DNA of 64,000 nucleotides from Ovis canadensis (GCF_042477335.2 NC_091256.1:43665001-43729000), one strand, 5' to 3'; shown: positions 1 to 11,252, counted from the stretch's first letter. Program-made: numbers and translations. The notes: a model not told the origin generated them from the sequence alone.

Positions 1-748
1 TCCTGGAGAATGTTCCACGTGCACTTGAGAAGTGCATTCTTCTGCATTTGGATGGAATGTTCTGAAGATATCAGTGAGATCCATCTCATCTAATGTATCA
101 TTTAAGACTTGTGTTTCCTTATTAATTTTCTGTTTTGATGATCTGTCCATTGGTGTGAGTGGGGTGTTAAAGTCTCCTACTATTATTGTGTTACTGTCAA
201 TTTCTCCTTTTATGTCTGTTAGTGTTGTCTAATGTATTGAGGGCTCCTATGTTGGGTGCATAGATATTTACAATTGTTATGTCTTCCTCTTGGATTGATC
301 CCTTGATCATTATGTAGCGTTATTCCTTATCTCTTGTAATCATCTTTATTTTAAGGTCTATTTCTGGAAGATCCCCTGGAGAAGGAAATGGCAACCGACT
401 CCAGTATCCTTGCCTGGAGAATCCCATGGACAGAGGAGCCCGGAGGGCTACAGTTCACGGGGTCGCAAAGAGTCGGACACGACTGAGCAACTTTACTTTC
501 ACTTTCATTTTGTCTGATATGAGGATTGCTACTCCAGCCTTCTTTTGCTTCCCATTTGCATGAAATATATTTTTCCATCCTCTCACTTTCAGTCTCTCTG
601 TGTCATTAGGTCTGAAGTGGGTTTCTTGTAGACAGCAAATATATGGGTCTTGTTTTTGTATCCATTCAGCTACTTTGTGTCTTTTGGTTGGAGCATTTAA
701 TCCATTTACATTTAAAGTAATTATTGATGTATCTGTTCCTATTGCCAT
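1..748 (-). pseudogene. L1 ORF2 N-terminal (endonuclease) fragment, SINE-interrupted
   Basis: From the ATG at 748 the minus frame reads an N-terminus of the LNVNGLNAPTKRHK type, followed by QDPYICCLQETHF, the characteristic start of the L1 apurinic endonuclease domain, with the catalytic Glu in the LQETHF motif. The frame runs about 80 codons until a Bov SINE breaks it near 512. Beyond the SINE (about 365 to 1) further ORF2-like sequence is visible, with in-frame stops. The reverse transcriptase part lies outside the window. In a complete L1 this protein nicks target DNA and copies L1 RNA; this copy is dead. Confidence 0.85.
365..512 (+). mobile_element. Bov-tA/BOV-A SINE fragment inside L1 ORF2
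   Basis: Matches the 3' two thirds of the ruminant Bov SINE: the block from AAGATCCCCTGGAGAAGG through GTCGCAAAGAGTCGGACACG to the ACTTTCACTTTCA tail. The tRNA-derived head is absent. It splits the L1 ORF2 reading frame. Confidence 0.88.
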
Positions 749-805
749 TTTCTTAATTGTTTGAGGTTGATTTTGTAGATCTGTTTTCTTCTCTTTATTT
801 CTTGA

Positions 806-1740
806 CTATATTAGTCCCTTTAACATTTGTTGTAAAGCTGGTTTGGTGGTACTGAATTCTCTTAACTTTTGCTTGTCTGAAAAGCTTATTTCTCCATCTG
901 TTTTGAATGAGATCCTTGCTGGGTACTGTAATCTTGGTTATAGATTTTTCCCTTTCAATACTTTAAATGTATCCTGCCATTCCCTTCCGGCCTGCAGAGT
1001 TTCTGCTGAAAGATCAGTTGTTAAGCATATGTTGTATGTATGTTACTTGTTGTAACTTGCTGTAACATAACGTAACGTTGTATGTTACTTGTTGCTTCTC
1101 CCTTGTTGCTTTTAATATTCTTTCTTTGTGTTTAGTCTTTGCTAGCTTGATTAGTATGTGTCGTGATGTGTTTCTTCTTGGGTTTATCTTATATGGGACT
1201 CTTCCTGCCTCTTGGACTCGATTGACTATTTCCTTTTCCATGTTGGGAAAATTTTCAAATGTAATCTCTTCAAAAATTTTCTCATACCCTTTCTTTTTCT
1301 CTTCTTCTTCTGGGACTCCTATAATTTGAATGTTGGTGCATTTGTTATTGTCCCAGAAGTCTCTGAGACTATCCTCAATTCTTTTTATTCTTTTAACTTT
1401 ATTCTGCACTTCAGAAGTTATTTCCAATATTTTATCTTGCAGCTCACTGACTCATTCTTCTGCTTCAGATATTCTGCTATTGATTCCTTCTAGAGTATTT
1501 TTAATTTCAGTAATTGTGTTGTTTGTCTCTGTATGTTTATTCTTTAATTCTTTAATTATCCTAGGTCTTTGTTAATTGATTCTTGCATTTTGTCCATTTT
1601 GTTTTCAAGGTTTTTGATCATTTTACTATCATCATTCTGAATTCTTTTCCAGGTAGTTTTCTTATTTCTTCTTCATTTATTTGGACTTCTGTGTTTCTAG
1701 TTTGTTCCTTCATTTGTGTAGTATTTCTCTGCCTTTTCAT
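806..1740 (-). pseudogene. L1 ORF1 (RNA-binding protein) pseudogene
   Basis: The ATG at 1740 opens a frame beginning MKRQRNTTQMKEQ, typical of ruminant L1 ORF1. It hits a frameshift near 1625 and further breaks, then is readable again from about 1427 as a coiled-coil and RNA-recognition region containing NIQIIGVPEEEE and ILKATREKQQ. The natural stop appears at 806-808. The intact family protein forms trimers that coat L1 RNA. Here at least one frameshift, stop codons and a local insertion near 1030-1095 destroy the frame. Confidence 0.82.
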
Positions 1741-2061
1741 AATTTTTTTTTTAACTTATTGTGATTGAGGTCTCCTTCTCCCAGGCTTCAAGGTTGAATT
1801 CTTTCCTCCTTTTGGTTTCTGCTCTCCTAAGTTGGTCCAGTGGTTTGTGTAAGCTTCATATAGGGTGATATTTGTGCTGAGCTTTTGTTTGTTTGTTTGT
1901 TTTCCCTCTGATGAGCAAGGCTGAGTGAGGTGGTAATCCTGTCTGCTGATGACTGGGTTTGTATTTTTGTTTTGTTTGTTGTTTATATGAGTCATCCTGC
2001 ACAGGGTGCCACTGGTGGTCTTGTATTCAAGTGGGTGTGAGTTCTCACCATTTGATACTCC

Positions 2062-3115
2062 CAAACTGTGGAAAACTCTGAGAGAGATGGGAATACCAGA
2101 CCACCTGACCTGCCTCTTGAGAAATCTGTATGCAGGTCAGGAAGCAACAGTTAGAACTGGACTTGGAACAACACACTGGTTCCAAATAGGAAAACGAGTA
2201 CATCAAGGCTGTATATTGTCACCCTGCTTATTTAACTTCTATGCAGAGCACACCATGAGAAATGCTGGGCTGGAAGAAACACAAGCTGGAATCAAGATTG
2301 CCTGGAGAAATATCAATAACCTCAGATATGCAGATGACACCACCCTTATGGCAGAAAGTGAAGAGGAACTAAAAAGCCTCTTGATGAAAGGGAAAGAGGA
2401 GAGTGAAAAAGTTAGTCTAAAGCTCAACATTCAGAAAACGAAGATCACGGCATCTGGTCCCATCACTTCATGGGAAATAGATGGGAAACAGTGGAAACAG
2501 TGTCAGACTTTATTTTGGGGGGCTCCAAAATCACTGCAGATGGTGACTGCAGCCATGAAATTAAAAGACGCTTACTCCTTGGAAGAAAAGGTAGGACCAA
2601 CCTAGATAGCATATTCAAAAGCACAGACATTACTTTGCCAACTAAGGTCCGTCTAGTCAAGGCTGTGGTTTTTCCTGTGGTCATGTATGGATGTGAGAGT
2701 TGGACTGTGAAGAAGGCTGAGCGCCGAAGAATTGATGCGTTTGAACTGTGGTGTTGGAGAAGACTCTTGAGAGTCCCTTGGACTGCAAGGAGATCCAACC
2801 AGTCCATTCTGAAGGAGATCAGCCCTGGGATTTCTTTGGAAGGAATGATGCTAAAGCTGAAACTCCAGTACTTTGGTCACCTCATGCGAAGAGTTGACTC
2901 ATTGGAAAAGACTCTGATGCTGGGAGGGATTGGGGGCAGGAGGAGAAGGGGATGACCGAGAATGAGATGGCTGGATGTCATCACAGACTCAATGGATGTG
3001 AGTCTGAGTGAACTCCGGGAGTTGGTGATGGACAGGGAGGCCTAGTGTGCTGTGATTCATGGGGTCGCAAAGAGTGGGACACGACTGAGTGACTGAACTG
3101 GACTGAACTGAGGGT
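2062..3115 (+). mobile_element. BovB (RTE) LINE, 5'-truncated, inserted in the L1 5'UTR
   Basis: The plus strand encodes the C-terminal part of the BovB reverse transcriptase. From about 2064 it reads KLWKTLREMGIPDHLT, then the catalytic YADDT motif near 2328-2342, and after about 2500 the RTE tail region with VFPVVMYGCESWTVKKAE and LWCWRRLLRVPWTARRSNQ. The frame shifts near 2500, so no single ORF covers the domain. The element ends in the usual GACTGAACTGGACTGAACTG tail near 3110. BovB spread horizontally into ruminants and supplies the 3' tail used by Bov SINEs. Confidence 0.93.
2064..2955 (+). pseudogene. BovB reverse transcriptase C-terminal remnant (frameshifted)
   Basis: Two overlapping reading frames together cover the palm (YADD box), the thumb and the tail of an RTE-type reverse transcriptase. 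The first runs from the 5' junction to 2605 and the second is readable from about 2470 to 2955. The N-terminal endonuclease is missing because the copy is 5'-truncated. An intact protein would copy BovB and Bov SINE RNA; this remnant cannot. It is not a host gene. Confidence 0.85.
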
Positions 3116-3299
3116 TAGTAGTCTAGGGTCCTGGAGTCAGTGCTCCCACTCCAAAGGCTCAGGGCTTGATCTCTGGTCAGGAACGAAGATTCCACAAGTG
3201 GTTTGTTATGGCATTAAGTGAGATTAAAACAAATACCCCAAACCAAAGATGAACCCCAGACAAATGGTAGTTACAAAATTAGGCAAATAATAATTAAAA

Positions 3300-4152
3300 C
3301 AATAGAAATACACATATACATATACACCCATGAGCAAAGTGAAAATAGTTCAACAAAAATAAATTACAGTAGATTGATCCAGTGAACAAAGTAAATCAAA
3401 AATTATATTTACCAGTTAAGAGCAAAACTAACTAAAGCATAAACTGGAAAACAAAACTGAAGCAAGGTGCCAATTGTTTAAACATCTATTCACTGTGCAA
3501 AGGGAAAAGAACATTAGGAAAAGCAAAGAAAGGAATAACTGTAGAAAAGATATAATAGGTTTTTGAAAAAATTTTAAATTAAAATTATAAAAAAAAAGAA
3601 GAAATAAAAAAGGGAAAAAATGAAAACTTCACAGAACTGCAAAAGCCCAGAGTAGAGGCAGAGGTTTGTAACAACAATAAAAAGTGTGACTAAATATACA
3701 CATATACATATACACCCATAAGCAAAACCAGAACAGTCCAACAAAAATAAAGTACAATAGATCGACCCAGCAAACAAAGGAAACCAAAAATTATATCTAC
3801 CAGAACAAAACTAAACTAAAGCACAAGCTGGAAAACAAAACGAAAGCAAGGTGGCAATTGGGGGATAAAGTAAAGAAAATAAAACCAGCAAATATGTTGA
3901 AAGGAAAGGAAAGAAAGAATAGATATGCAAAGTTAAATAGAAGTAGATAAAGAAGATTTATATACATTCAAGATTAACTGCAAGGGGGAAAGAACAGTAG
4001 GAAAAGCAAACAAAGGAATAAATGTAGAAAAAAATAACAATAGGTTTAAAAAAATTTTTAAGAGAAAAGAAAAATAAGGAAAACTCCACAGATGTGCGCA
4101 AGCCCAACGTAGAAGCAGAGGTTTACAACAGCAATAAAAAATGTGACTGAGG
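3300..4152 (-). repeat. Tandem monomers in the L1 5'UTR (two units)
   Basis: Two diverged copies of one A-rich block stand in tandem. The motif ACATATACACCCAT with the following ACAAAAATAAA lies at about 3317 and again at about 3707. The motif GCAGAGGTTTGTAACAAC followed by AATAAAAAGTGTGACT lies at about 3659, with its partner at about 4117. The second unit is longer by an A-rich stretch. This is part of the 5'UTR of the minus-strand L1. Confidence 0.7.
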
Positions 4153-4257
4153 GGGAAAAAAAGCTCAAAACCTTAATTGGATTTCATAGTGTCAAAAAAA
4201 TTGACAACTACAACAGGGTGATGGGGGAAGAAAAAAGAAAAGAAAAAATAATGCAAA

Positions 4258-4512
4258 AGAATCTCTGCTAAGTCACTTCAGTCATGTCCGACTCTGTGCA
4301 ACCCCCTAGACAGCAGCCCACCAGGCTCCCCCGTCCCTGGGATTCTCCAGACAAGAACGCTGGAGTGGGCTGCCATTTCCTTCTCCAATGTATGAAAGTG
4401 AAAAGTGAAAGTGAAGTCGCTCAGTCATGTCCAATTCTTGGCGACCCCATGGACTGCAGTCTACCAGGCTCCTGTGTCCATGGGATTTTTCCAGCCAAGA
4501 GTACTGAGAGCA
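4258..4512 (-). mobile_element. BOV-A2 dimeric SINE
   Basis: Two BOV-A monomers in minus orientation, each with the GTCATGTCCGACTCT-type start, are joined by the GAAAGTGAAAAGTGAAAGTG linker at about 4394-4413. Both monomers lie in the L1 5'UTR. Confidence 0.9.
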
Positions 4513-5077
4513 AGTCAAAACATAAGAATAATAAATGTTTGTGTTTTGACTGTTGTGTTTTGCTGTCAGAGTCCTTTCCCTCACTGGGAGTCACAGTCCT
4601 CCTCACCTCCCTAGGATGCCCTCCAAAACTGTGCTCATCTCTGGACCTGCTGTGGGGGCAGCTCAGATTCTAATCTGGTCCTACTCCTGTGTGTTCTTGC
4701 CTCCAATGTCCGCAGCTATCAGAACTTATGTGTTTTCTTCTGTGCGAGCTCTCACTGACTTTTTATGTATTCCCTAGACACAGAGTCTGTCTAGTTGATT
4801 GTGTGGATTGAATCTGCAGCTTGTACAGCTGGTGGGAAGGTTTTGGGTCTTCTTCCTTAGCCACACTGCCCCTGGGTTTCAACTGTGGTTTTATTTCCAC
4901 TTCTGCATGTGGGTCGTCTATTGGGGTTTGCTCCTGAGTCTGCCCTGGAGGGCTTGGGTTTGCCCCTGTGGGGGCCAGGTATGGAGGTGGTGCAGCTGCT
5001 TGGGTTGCAGGGGTTCTGGCAGCATCAGGTACTCAGGGGGGTTGGCGGCTAGGGCAGCAGGAACTATAGTGCTCTAG

Positions 5078-5215
5078 AAGGGTATGGCAACCAGTATTTG
5101 ACAATACACTCCAGTATTCTTGTGTGGAGAACCCCCATCTCTGACAGAGAACCTGGCAGGCCACAGTCTACAGGGTCATAAAGAGTCGGACACAACCTTG
5201 AGCACATAGACGCAA
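5078..5215 (+). mobile_element. Diverged Bov SINE fragment
   Basis: Recognisable CACTCCAGTATTCTTG and AAAGAGTCGGACACAACC blocks of a Bov SINE in plus orientation. It is more diverged than the other copies and lies in the L1 5'UTR. Confidence 0.75.
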
Positions 5216-6299
5216 GACTTTTTTGCCTATGGCAGCTTTGCCCCAGTGAGAGTTGAGTGTGAAAGCGGTGCAGCCAGTTGGCTTGTGGGGACGCTGGTGG
5301 CACCAAGTGTGCAGGGACACAGACTGCCTCTGCTGCAGGAGTTATGGCCTTATCAGAATCTTTCTTTGAGCCTCCTAATAGCTGCCCATCAGAAGGCCTC
5401 TTTGGCCAGTCTTTCTCCACAGCTCTGCCCATTCAGGCACTTAGAAGGCTCCCTTGCCTGGGGTCCTTCTCTGTTGTTTGGTGTGTCATGGACATAGAGG
5501 GGCCCCCCTGGCTGGGGTCCTACTCTGTAGATGGGTGCATCAGTCACTTAAAGGAACACCCTAGGTGGGGTCCTGCAGGAGTTTCATGGGCCAGCCCCTC
5601 TATTGTTCAGCTGCCAATGCTGACATGTGGGGAGAGAGAGGCTATGGTGATGGCTCCACCTGCTACACGTGACTCAGCAGTATCACCTTGCTTCCAAGTC
5701 TGCCCAGCTTTCTTTCGCGGGCATTTCCCATCACCTCTCCTCCATCTGTCTCTCCACAGTCAACAGCATCCCTCGCCCTGGGATTGCTCCACACTCCCCA
5801 AACTCCAGCTCCCAGCCACTGGGCCTACCAGGGGACCCTCGTCCCTGTCTGGAGTATGTACAGCTGTGGCAAGGACCGTCTGATTCTCATTCCATTTAGG
5901 CTGCCACAGCTCAGCTGTTTCACTCTCAGTCTTAAATGTTTCACATTTGACTCAGACAGTTGCCCCGATGCGGGGACTGGACCCCTGCCTCAGTGCCCCC
6001 ACCTGCGGAGGGCAGGTCCAGTCCTACTAATCCTCCTGTCTTTCCCCCTAGTTCCTTTGTCCTGTAGAGTTTTGCGTGGCTCTGTGCATTCGTTTCTTCT
6101 AGTGAGGTACTCCTGTCCTCTCTCAGCTGGTGTTCTGCGTGCACGTCTGGGTCTGAAGGTGTATTCTTAATGTATCCGTGGAGAGAGATGTTCTCCGCAT
6201 CCACCTACTCCTCCGCCATCTTGTTCTTCCCTCACTAATGCTATTTTTAATCGCACAAGAAATGCAGGCTCTTTTGAAAGAAATTGGAAAAGAGAGAGG

Positions 6300-6807
6300 T
6301 GTTGCTGTTGTTGTTTAGTCTCTAAGTCATGTCCGACTCTTTGCAGCCCCATAGACTGGAAGCACAGCACACTTCCCTGTACATCACCATCTCCTGGAGC
6401 TTGCTCAAATCCATGTCCATCAAGTCAATGATGCCATCCAACCATCTCATCCTCTGTCATCCCCTTCTCCTCCTGCCTTCAATCTTTCCCAGCATCAGGG
6501 TCTTTTCCAATGAGTTGGCTCTTCCCATCAGGTGGCCAGAGTACTAGAACTTCAGCTTCAGCATCACTCCTTCAAATGAATATTCAGGACTGATTTCCTT
6601 TAGGATGGACTGGTTTGATCTCCTTGCTGTCCTAGGGACTCTCCAGAGTCTTCTCCAGCACCACAGTTTGAAAGCACCAATTCTTCGGCACTCAGCCTTC
6701 TCTACAGTTTCAACTCTCAAAACCATACTTGACTATTGGAAAAACCATAGCTTTGCCTATACAGACTTTTGTTAGCAAAGTGATGTTTCTGCTTTTAAAA
6801 CCATCCA
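6300..6807 (-). mobile_element. BovB LINE 3' fragment
   Basis: Reverse complement of the last 0.5 kb of BovB: the GTCATGTCCGACTCT end, the CATCTCATCCTCTGTCATCC block and the tail-region coding block (a fragment like FELWCWRRL read on the minus strand, with stops). It lies just 5' of the L1 start and is followed by a short C-run at about 6814. Confidence 0.9.
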
Positions 6808-6909
6808 CATCCCGCCCCCCCCCAGCAGTTGAAGTTCAGTGGCTACATCTTACCTTAGTGTGGGCAGTGGCCGCCCCAATAGCAGATGCTGGGGTAAGTG
6901 GACCTGAGC

Positions 6910-7005
6910 CTGCTTCTCTGCACTGTCATAACATGGGTGACCTTGGACAAGTCACTTAGCTCCTGTGAACCCAATTTCCTCATCTGTCACAATGAGGAAA
7001 CCTCC
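6910..7005 (+). repeat. MIR SINE remnant
   Basis: Contains the MIR core pattern GACCTTGGACAAGTCACTTA followed by TTTCCTCATCTGT. Old mammal-wide tRNA-derived SINE. Confidence 0.65.
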
Positions 7006-8180
7006 ACTGCAGGCGGCCGATGTGAGAAGCAAAAGAGATGTTCAGTGCCAAGGGCCTGACTCATAGGAGGGCTTCAGCAGCCAAGGGCATGGTGTGGCCC
7101 CAGAGGAGGCAGCAAGTGAGGAGAGGACTCAGTTACAGGCACTCCACGCATCGGTCGGTGGTGTAGATCTGGGGGCGTGGGGGGGGGGGCGGCCAGAGGG
7201 GCGGTCAGAATCTGCAGAAGCAGAGACGTGAGGAAGGATTGTAGAATGCAGGCAGGAGGCGGTGCTGAGCACTGCAGGGCTGGGGGCTGTTTCATTCCCT
7301 CGCTAACCTTCACACTCATCACTTGTATCCCTCCCTCCTGTTCACTCAGCGGCGGGCCCCTGTGGTCCCAGGAGAGCGGGCACTGGTTTAGCGCAGAGGA
7401 TGCAGAAGTCATGAGTGGCAGGGACTGCAGCAGTAGTAAGGGCTGGGTTCATAGGGGGAGCTGCCGTGGGCCAGACACCCAGCCCACTGCCCTTTCCCAC
7501 ATCCTCCTGTACTCCAAGGGAGGGCGGGATGAGGGCGCTGCTGCTCTAACAGACCCTGAGCACGGAGACAGAGACAGCAAAGGGGCTGTCAAAGTGCTCA
7601 AGTGGAAGCACCCAGTCCCCACAGACCTTGTCTCTCCCAGCCACACCTCCTTGAAATCTAAGGAAGTAAAGCTTCTGAGAAGGGAACAAAGAAGAAGGCA
7701 AATGCACAGACTTATGTTCAACTCAGACAAGACCCTAGAAAGTAATGGGCCAGTTCCCTCAGGTACTAGAACCTGCCATATGAAACTTCAAGTGCTGGGC
7801 CAAAGTCATTTGCTTTTTTCAGAAAGCCAGAGCAAGGCCACTCCTGCTCAGAATGTGCCAAACTTCAATTAAACGTAAACTAATCCTTTAATGCAAAGCC
7901 AACTTGAAACAGGGCCAAGGTTGCTCACTGGGTTTCACCCATGTGGCACCAGGGAACCCTAGCTCCTGGCAGAGGGTACATATAGATTGACCGTGGGCGT
8001 TCCAGAGCATGTAAGCTGTTATAATAATTGCCCTGCAGTTTGCTCCATCTATGGATAGACGACTGCGCTCATTCGCAGCACTTCTATCAGCCACAGACGA
8101 TTTGGGTAAAGCCGTCTCCTTTACTGTGTCGAGTAGCTCAGATGGCAGAAGGAACACCAGGCAAAACCAAGTTTCATCTC
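7006..8180. other. Intergenic single-copy DNA, no gene recognised
   Basis: Moderately GC-rich unique sequence with a G-run at about 7181-7189. A 231-codon open frame (7177-7872, plus) shows no known domain, codon pattern or splice context and is treated as chance. Confidence 0.5.
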
Positions 8181-8184
8181 CACA

Positions 8185-8265
8185 CTGCGAACCAGCTGTG
8201 TGGCCTTGGGCCAGTCACTTAACCTCTCTGGGTCTCAATTTCCATACTTGAGAGAGAGGGATTTG
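8185..8265 (+). repeat. MIR SINE core remnant
   Basis: The block TGTGTGGCCTTGGGCCAGTC with ACTTAACCTCTCTGGGTCTC is the conserved MIR core. Confidence 0.75.
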
Positions 8266-8359
8266 ACTGAAAGAATCAAAGTTCCCTTCTGGCTCTAAAT
8301 TCTCTTTTTTAGGCCTTCTCATATTGACTTTTGAAATCAGCAAATGCCACCTAAAGAAG

Positions 8360-8642
8360 CTGTGGCAACATAGAGAACAAATGTATGGATACCAGGGGGG
8401 AGGGTACGGGAGATGAACCGGGAGACTGGGATTGATATATACACTATGTATAGAGTAGATGACTATTGAGAACCTACTGTATGGCACAAGGAACTCTACC
8501 TGATGCTCTGTGATGACCTAAAGGGGAAGGAAATCCAAAAAAGACTGGATATATGTATACACGTAGCTGATTCACTTTTCTGTACAGCAGAAAGTGACAC
8601 AGCAGTGTAAAGCAATCATACTCCATTAAAATAAAATAAAGA
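8360..8642 (+). mobile_element. L1 3' end fragment
   Basis: The sequence has the ruminant L1 3'-terminal arrangement: a G-rich block near 8393-8410, ACCTACTGTATGGCACAAGG, TTTCTGTACAGCAGAAAGTG and an A-rich AAAATAAAATAAAG tail at the end. Plus orientation, 5'-truncated. Confidence 0.75.
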
Positions 8643-9366
8643 CTCTGTGGCTACATAACACTTCCAGACTGAGCAACAAACACCTCTGTCAGCAAGGCCT
8701 CATGCAACCCACTTAGGGTGTTCCTAAAACTGTGGTGGTAAGTCAGATGAATGAAAGCTGTATCATGAAAGTTCTAGAAGCACTCAAAATTAAAAAGACT
8801 AAAGAACTAAATTCATCTACAAAAGATAGAACATTTCTATAATGCCCCAAATTCCCTTTCATTTGTCTTTTAACTTGAATTTTTAAGAAAGGATTTAATG
8901 GAATTTGAAGTCACCAGAACTGGGGTGGAACCCTGGTTCCTGAAGGGGTTACTCTCTGAACTTCAGTTTCCTTGTCTGTAAAACGAGTGTTTATACTTTT
9001 CTGGAAACACTGTTAGAGAGATTAGCAGGGATTTATATTGGTGATACAGAATCTGTTAAACATGAGGTGTCCATTAAATTCATTATTGTGCCAATCCTAA
9101 AGCAAGACACATGTATGTGTATTCGTTTTTTTGTTTTCCTCCCAAATCTCTTTTAGGTTTTTCAGGATAGGGGCAAATTTCTTCTCCTCCTTGGTAAAGC
9201 CCACAGTGTTTTGCATGACGCTGAGCAACATAAATGAATTAATCAGTTAATGAAATTACTCTTTGGTTCTTCCCTAAGATTTGGCCTTCTTTCCCAGAAT
9301 TCATTTCTCCCTTCCTCTTTGAGATGGCAGACTTAAGGTTTCTCATAATATTTGCAAGTCTTAGAG
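8643..9366. repeat. Intergenic DNA with a MIR remnant (about 8925-9040)
   Basis: Mostly single-copy. The stretch with GAACTTCAGTTTCCTTGTCT followed by GTAAAACGAG is a MIR-type remnant. No gene signal was seen in the rest. Confidence 0.5.
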
Positions 9367-9505
9367 TTGTCATTGTTCAGTCGCTAAGTCATGTCCGACT
9401 CTTCTGCAACCCCGTGGACTGTAGCTCACCAGACTCCCCAGCCCATGGGATTTCCCAGGCAAGAATACTGAAGTGGGTTGCCATTTCCTTCAGGGGATCT
9501 TCTAA
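9367..9505 (-). mobile_element. Bov-tA SINE, partial
   Basis: Minus-oriented copy from GTCGCTAAGTCATGTCCGAC to GGTTGCCATTTCCTTC followed by GGGGATCTTC. The tRNA-like head is lost. Confidence 0.9.
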
Positions 9506-9784
9506 TACTAATACTGCTAATACTAAGCAAGTATTTCAGGTCCCTTTTCAAGGGGGCTAAGACCACCATTTCATACCTTGTGCTGCTTAGGAAGGGCAAG
9601 CAAGAGAAGGTTGAAGGTTCTGGGACAGTGGAGAGGGTGGTCATGGGCTGGTCCCTGGGGAGAAGAGTTGCAGGTGGGGGCCCAGCTGCCCAGGAAGTAG
9701 ATGGGGGAGAAGGGGGTGCAGCTAAAGCCTGGGGGAAGTCCCAGCAGGAAGGGGTGGTCAAGCAGGGGGAGAGGGGGGAATCCG

Positions 9785-9972
9785 AACATTTGGGGCATCC
9801 ACATGGTGTATGTTGTCATCTAGTCACCCCACCACCACCAGAGCCCTGTGAAGTCAGTATATCATCTCTGTTTTTATTGAGGAGAAAACTTAAGCTCAGA
9901 GAAAATAAGAAACATAACAAAGGCGAAGAAGCTGGGGAGTGGAAGTGTTGGGATTTGAACCCAGGTTTGTGC
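9785..9972 (+). repeat. MIR-class remnant
   Basis: GAGGAGAAAACTTAAGCTCA with GGGATTTGAACCCAGG further on follows the conserved distal part of a MIR SINE. Diverged. Confidence 0.55.
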
Positions 9973-9982
9973 ATGTGGGCTG

Positions 9983-10203
9983 GTTGCTCAGTCCTGTCTC
10001 ACTTCTTTATCACCCCATGGACTGACGCCGACCAGGCCCCCCTGTTCGTGGGATTTTTCAGGCAAGAATACTGGAATGGGTTGCCATTTCCTTCTCCAGG
10101 GGATCTTCCCAATCTTCCCAACCCAGGGATTCAATTCAAGTCTCCTGTATCTCCTGTACTGGCAGGCAGGTTCTTTACCACTGAGCCACCTGGGAAAGCC
10201 CAC
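9983..10203 (-). mobile_element. Bov-tA SINE, near full length
   Basis: Minus copy ending in the tRNA-derived head: TTCTTTACCACTGAGCCACC followed by TGGGAAAGCCC. All blocks of the consensus are visible in order. Confidence 0.93.
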
Positions 10204-10654
10204 TGATTAGCCAATTCCAAAGTCAACATTCCTTCCCTCTTCCAGTGCTGTCTCCTGGAGAAGACAGAGCATAACCGTGCACATTGTCCGTGAGGATCCC
10301 TCGGCCTCCATCCTACAGCCAATCAGTCCTCTTGACCTGCTCTCTTGAGTGGATCTAAGATCCATTGTCATCCCTTGCTCAGCCACTGCCTTAGCCCAGC
10401 TTCCCTCACTCTCACCTGAACCACAGCAAGTCTCCTGAAGAATGGCCACCAGCTTCAAACACACTGTGCACCCACAGCCCACTCCCAAGGAACAAGCAGT
10501 GGCTTTTCCAGAAAACAAATGGAAATATCACTAGTCTGCTCTAGGATGAATCTAGATTCATCCCTAGATGAATCTAGGACCTGGCTTTGCCAGTCAGTCC
10601 AGAGTATCCCTCCCTACTCCCCGCTCTGTACTGGACTGGATGGCACCCCCGCCA

Positions 10655-11002
10655 AAAAAAGATACCCCCGCATCCTAACACCCTGATCATGTAAATATTA
10701 ACATCTTGACAGATGTAATCAAGTTAAGGATCCTGAGATGAGGAGATCAGCCTGGATTACCTAGGTGGGCCATAAACTCAAGGCCAAGTGTCCTTATAAG
10801 AAGCACAAGAGACGAAGACACAGAGGTGGGGTAGAAAGCCATGTGCAAATAGAGGCAGAGACTGGAGATAGCCACAGGGAATGCCTGGAGCCACCAGAAG
10901 CTGGACTTTAAGACTGAAGGAAGGAGTGAGGCCTCGTTGACATCTTGACTTTGGACTTCCAACCTTCAGAACTATGGGAGAATAAATTTCTGTGGTTTGA
11001 AG
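10655..11002 (+). repeat. Ancient interspersed repeat, family not named
   Basis: The blocks CAAGTTAAGGATCCTGAGAT, GTGTCCTTATAAGAAGCACA and GGGAGAATAAATTTCTGTGG are familiar from a widespread old mammalian repeat. I cannot assign the family with certainty by eye. Confidence 0.6.
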
Positions 11003-11252
11003 CCACTTCAGTTCAGTTCAGTTCAGCCGCTCAGTCGTGTCTGACTCTTTGCGACCCCATGAATCACAGCACGCCAGGCCTCCCTGTCCATCACCAACTC
11101 CCGGAGTTCACTCAAACTCATGTCCATCGAGTCGGTGATGCCATCTAGCCATCTCATCCTGTCATCCCCTTCTCCTCCTGCCCCCAATCCCTCCCAGCAT
11201 CAGGGTCTTTTCCAGTGAGTCAGCTCTTTGCATTCGGAGGCCAGAGTAAAGC
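11003..11252 (-). mobile_element. BovB LINE 3' fragment
   Basis: Starts with a TTCAGTTCAGTTCAGTTCAG run, the reverse complement of the BovB tail, then the CAGTCGTGTCTGACTCTTTG block and about 200 nt of the BovB 3' region. Confidence 0.92.

Larger units (their letters stand above)
1..6232 (-). mobile_element. Ruminant L1 LINE, nearly complete 5' part, interrupted by later insertions
   Basis: Read on the minus strand, the element starts near 6232 with a segment containing AAGATGGCGGAGGAG, the typical start of a ruminant L1 5'UTR. The 5'UTR then runs down to about 1750, followed by a decayed ORF1 (806-1740) and the start of ORF2 (748 downwards), which leaves the window at its left edge. Inside it sit a BovB fragment (about 2062-3115), a BOV-A2 dimer (about 4258-4512) and two partial Bov SINEs (about 365-512 and 5078-5215). 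Frameshifts and stops in both ORFs mean it cannot move by itself. The nested insertions show it is older than those SINE and BovB copies. Confidence 0.88.

Noticed and set aside
2064..2955. BovB frames as host genes
   Set aside because: They are clear RTE reverse transcriptase remnants with a frameshift.
5278..5883. 201-codon plus-strand frame
   Set aside because: Lies antisense in the GC-richer L1 5'UTR.
7177..7872. 231-codon plus-strand open frame
   Set aside because: No known domain, no splice or promoter context, starts in a G-run. Probably chance.
9478..10206. 242-codon plus-strand open frame
   Set aside because: Runs through two antisense Bov SINEs and a MIR remnant, so it is not a host gene.
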